A DNA stretch of 64,000 bases from Ceratobasidium sp. AG-K. Lineage: Eukaryota > Basidiomycota > Agaricomycetes > Cantharellales > Ceratobasidiaceae. Position 1 is the first letter of the stretch. Each line of letters begins with the position of its first letter. The stretch spans positions 868,001-932,000 of the forward strand of contig JAWNGF010000001.1 of the NCBI GenBank assembly GCA_037039685.1. Reading direction: 5' to 3'. The position numbers and the translations under genes are program-made. The notes under the pieces are model-generated. The model was not told where the DNA came from. It saw nothing but the letters and a program-made list of their open reading frames with translations, and did no database searches. This document shows positions 60,980 through 64,000 of the stretch, piece after piece.

Positions 60980-62451
60980 CCATTCGTGCGGATGATATCC
61001 GGTATAGCCACGTACAAGTATGCCCCACAGAATTGAATGGGCAGTCGCGCCAAGAGTCAATAAATCACCCGAGTAATAGCCAAGCGCCTCTATTGTTGGA
61101 AACTAGTGTAGTGTTTCCAGCCGTTCGAAGTGTCGACCCGAGATGCAACCGAGCGAGAGTAGTCATGGGTGACTTACTTGAGTCAAGTGTGCATACATCG
61201 TGCACATGAGAACCGCCGGGCCGCTTCAAGAAGCCATCTCAGGTCATGTGTTTGAGTCCTCAAGCTTCGAACGTGAGTTTATTCAACTCGCCAGGTCAGT
61301 CAGAAGTTGCCGAGCGGAAGAATAGATGCATAGGTTGCTTGATTTAGCACCAACTTCGCCAAGCCATTTGATTGGTCAATCGGGCACAACTACCTGTTCA
61401 GCTACTTGTGCTCAATAGTTGGCTTAAGGTCCAAATGGTGGTCCCGAGTCGCACAAACGAAATGTTTCCCTGCGATACACAGGTAAATCGTTGGGGTCCC
61501 TCAAAAGTGTAAAGTATTCAAATCACGGCATACCCATGTGCGTGCTTGAACAGCCTGATCCGCGTGGAAAACAGCTTCCAGCTATCGGTTTCGCTTTAGG
61601 GAGCTCGGTTTACGCCAGCCACGGTTATTCTGTCTCGACAGGGGGGATGTGGGGCTTAGGGTAAGAACCATACTCAGGTGACCCTCGGACTGTGCGACTC
61701 GATGGTACTCTGGTTCGACCGTGGAGAAACCTCTTCAAGTGCCATGGACGGATTATCTGCTATAGGTTTATGTGAGGCTATACTTGACCCGTTCGGTGGC
61801 TTGGCAGTCGGATTAATCCCACAAACCAACGCTTGGCGGCCAAAATAAGATGGCGAATCCAACAAGACGGCAAATGGGGCAAAGAGAGAGTATTGACCTG
61901 TCCGATCTTTAGGCGACGCTTCATGAAGAAAGCGTACCCGCAAGCAGTGCGCAGTACCTTCAGCTTAGAGCTTGAGACAATTATATGGAGGGCGGGCATG
62001 TGGTGGCGTTTCTTTGCTGAACGCAAAGTCTATCTGGTTGGGGCGTGCCAAGAAAAACAATAATGTTTCGAAGATTCCATCGTATGTGAGTGCCTGGATA
62101 AGCTGGATCTACAGGACAGGGCCGCATGAATAATTGCCAAAGGCGATTGTTTCGCAACCATAGTTGAATGGTTGAAATGAATCCGCCAGGATGTTGGCGC
62201 TTAGCTCCCCATTCCGGTGTTGAGATGCTGTGATCTCCGGCTGACATAACAGGCCTGCGATCAGGACGTCTATGGATGTAATTTGACTTGCTTCATCTCA
62301 CACCTTTATGCCCACGGTCCAAGTGCAGCTTATCGGTAAAGGCAGTAAACCAGATAGCAAACGGGAGCATAACGTCAACATTAAAAGTTGGAGCCAATTG
62401 CACCCCTCTCCGTCCACCTGAGCATTCAGTCGTCCCCCCTCCAACAACAAC
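60980..62451. other. Intergenic region
   Basis: About 1.5 kb between divergent genes. Scattered short frames (for example 61674-61943 minus) lack domains or splice support. It includes the upstream control region of the second GH7 gene. Confidence 0.35.
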
Positions 62452-63432
62452 ATGATATTTCACGCACAAAACATGGCCTGTCACCTTCTCTCCCAACTTG
62501 ACTTCGTTGGAAGAGAAGAATGTGAGGCTATCGAACTTGTTCTCGAGCTAATTTTGACTCATGTGAGTTGCCAAACGCCAACGCCACATGATTACGCTCA
62601 TGTCAACCCCCGAAGAACGTCGAAACGGGCTCGTGCGACCTTTCCCGCCGGAGCCTTGACTTTGCTCAGAGGTTCCTTCCTCAACTAACTGAACTAGCCT
62701 CCCGATACGATGCAGTCTATCACAGCGAGAAGCCATTGCACATGGTGGTAAGTGGAGCCAGCGAGAAGCCACCCTACAACGGTTAACATTCAGCCTTATA
62801 CAGAACATCCAACACATGCTCTCTACAATCGTTCATCCCCTCGTTGCCGATTGGTCGGTACGTAGGATAAACATTGAACATCACTTTGAAAACTCACGTG
62901 CCCCATCCAGTCCTACGAACGCTCAGAGTTTCATTCGACGATGCACGCAGCGCAGCTGTTCCTCCGCTCTGACTTGGCCAACGTCAAGTCTGTTGTATCC
63001 AAGTGGGCGCTCGCTCATCCAAACGGTGTTTCCGACTGCCCCAGAAGACATATCGGAGCTTGGGAGCGCTCCACTCTGGCTCACCGGATAGCCCGGCCGA
63101 CTGCACAGATTGTTGTTCCCCCACGCAGTCCGCCCAGCCGCCCTGCTATTTCTTCAATCCTTCTCACTCACAAGAAGACCGCATCGATGATGAGTCGACC
63201 GACCTCCAATACGCCTCAAGCGGTCAAGTTGGCGGAGCTCGCACAAGCGTTGGAGGTCAATGTTGATCTGCGCAGTCCGCGATTCAGCTCCGGTTCTGGT
63301 TCCTCTGGCTCCACGCGTATTGACTCTCCCAGCGTTTCCACCCCCAAGGATAACTGGAGGTCCCAGTGGGACTGTTTTGAGCAGGCTATCATGAAGCATC
63401 CTAAGGATCCCAACGATCCAAGCATGTTCTAA
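62452..63432 (+). CDS. Hypothetical protein
   Basis: Not recognised. Four exons (62452-62562, 62670-62747, 62804-62857, 62911-63432), all joined in phase 0, give about 254 residues; the consistent phase and GT-AG sites support a real gene. It starts MIFHAQNMACHLLSQLDFVG and continues with helical segments (EAIELVLELILTH, RFLPQLTELASRYDAVYHSE, NIQHMLSTIVHPLVADW, HAAQLFLRSDLANVKSVV). The last third is Ser/Pro-rich (FSSGSGSSGSTRIDSPSVS) and ends AIMKHPKDPNDPSMF. No signal peptide, membrane segment or catalytic motif is seen. The helical first half followed by a Ser-rich tail recalls the hypothetical gene at 32-33 kb, but they are not obviously homologous. Confidence 0.6.
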
Positions 63433-63808
63433 CTATGCCACACTTGGTATGCCGAAAAGTTTAGATACCCGCCTACATGGACTATGCTCGTTTTACTCTT
63501 TCGTTTGGGTCAAAATTTCTCACTTTTTTGCGGACCGTTGTACCTTATTCCCCTGCTATATGTTCTTACTACAACTGGTGCTTCGATCCCCCGGTATTTG
63601 TACACATCTACTCTACGCATTTTGCTCTTGTATTACTTTAGGGTTTCCATATGCCATGACATTCCAACGTCTATCACCCCGAATATTTAACCTCATAAGA
63701 TAACACAAATGACTACATATCGACAACTTGCAACTGTACGAAAACATAAACGAATGGCAACGGAATACAAATGAAAATCGACAAAATAGCAAATAACAAG
63801 CACACACA
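63433..63808. other. Convergent 3' gap
   Basis: 376 bp of AT-rich 3' flanks between the two right-hand genes; no other feature is seen. Confidence 0.35.
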
Positions 63809-64000
63809 TCAAATAGCCTGCGATGATGACAAAAACATGGCCTTGAATCCCCTTCGGAGCTTGTGCCCCATTGCCTCGGGTTTAGCGTCGGGAGAGTAAA
63901 ATGAGTCCGAGTCGTCCCAGTGGGATCTGAGATCTTGCGGAGGCGTATCGGGTCCAGATGACGAGGTGGGCGACGGTAGCCAGTCTTGTCTAGTGAGATC
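63809..64000 (-). CDS. 3' end of a gene cut by the window edge
   Basis: An open minus-strand frame runs 63 codons from the window edge to a TGA. It encodes an acidic/Ser-Pro-rich segment (DWLPSPTSSSGPDTPP, HWDDSDSFYSPDAKPEA) followed by a basic end GHKLRRGFKAMFLSSSQAI. The unbroken frame, balanced codon use and non-repetitive composition suggest a true C-terminus. The rest lies outside the window, and no family can be named. Confidence 0.5.
   Translation of the reverse strand, partial: DLTRQDWLPSPTSSSGPDTPPQDLRSHWDDSDSFYSPDAKPEAMGHKLRRGFKAMFLSSSQAI

Overview
The window is nuclear DNA of a filamentous fungus, almost certainly an agaricomycete basidiomycete. Genes are dense (about 20 in 64 kb) and nearly all are interrupted by many short introns of roughly 45-60 nt. 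Conserved nuclear genes sit beside plant-cell-wall-degrading enzymes (two GH7 cellobiohydrolases, a GH12 endoglucanase, a GH43 subfamily-24-like galactanase). A soil or plant-associated Cantharellales species such as Rhizoctonia/Ceratobasidium would fit. That placement is inference from gene content and protein flavour; no rRNA or other marker gene is present.

Layout. 1-3.7 kb is AT-rich, gene-poor and repeat-like, and contains a clean solo LTR with a 5-bp target duplication. 3.7-17.9 kb holds nuclear and mitochondrial housekeeping genes: a YTA7/ATAD2-type AAA-bromodomain protein, a PPR-like mitochondrial protein, an AlkB-type dioxygenase, RVB1, IMP dehydrogenase and a BIG1/VOA1-like ER membrane protein. 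19-23.4 kb is a cell-wall-degradation patch: a GH7 cellobiohydrolase with CBM1, convergent with a GH43 exo-beta-1,3-galactanase-like enzyme. 24-30.5 kb holds mitochondrial IF-3, an APC-family permease and a DUF2235 (Tle1-like) hydrolase. 32-33.2 kb is a lineage-specific hypothetical gene. 33.7-41.4 kb holds MED13 and a DUF2433 metallophosphoesterase-like gene that appears to read into an RRM. 43-47.2 kb holds a GH12 endoglucanase and a class-3 (DAGL-like) lipase. 47.3-58.2 kb holds SPT4, SDA1, KGD4, the proteasome alpha-1 subunit and the RNA polymerase III largest subunit. 59.5-61 kb is a second GH7 without CBM1. The right end holds one hypothetical gene and the 3' end of another.

Genes work together only loosely. 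The secreted GH7, GH43 and GH12 enzymes attack cellulose, xyloglucan-type glucans and arabinogalactan, and the permease could take up released nitrogen compounds. The rest are general transcription, ribosome-biogenesis, proteasome and mitochondrial functions. Four housekeeping gene pairs are arranged head-to-head with only about 80-140 bp between start codons.

The most striking property is technical or biological: from about 24.6 kb onward at least a dozen otherwise well-conserved exons carry a single-base frame break, almost always consistent with one missing base in a short homopolymer. The genes between 3.7 and 23.4 kb read cleanly. Several affected genes are expected to be essential, so uncorrected assembly indels are the favoured explanation. 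No CRISPR, rRNA, tRNA or clearly new multi-gene system was found.
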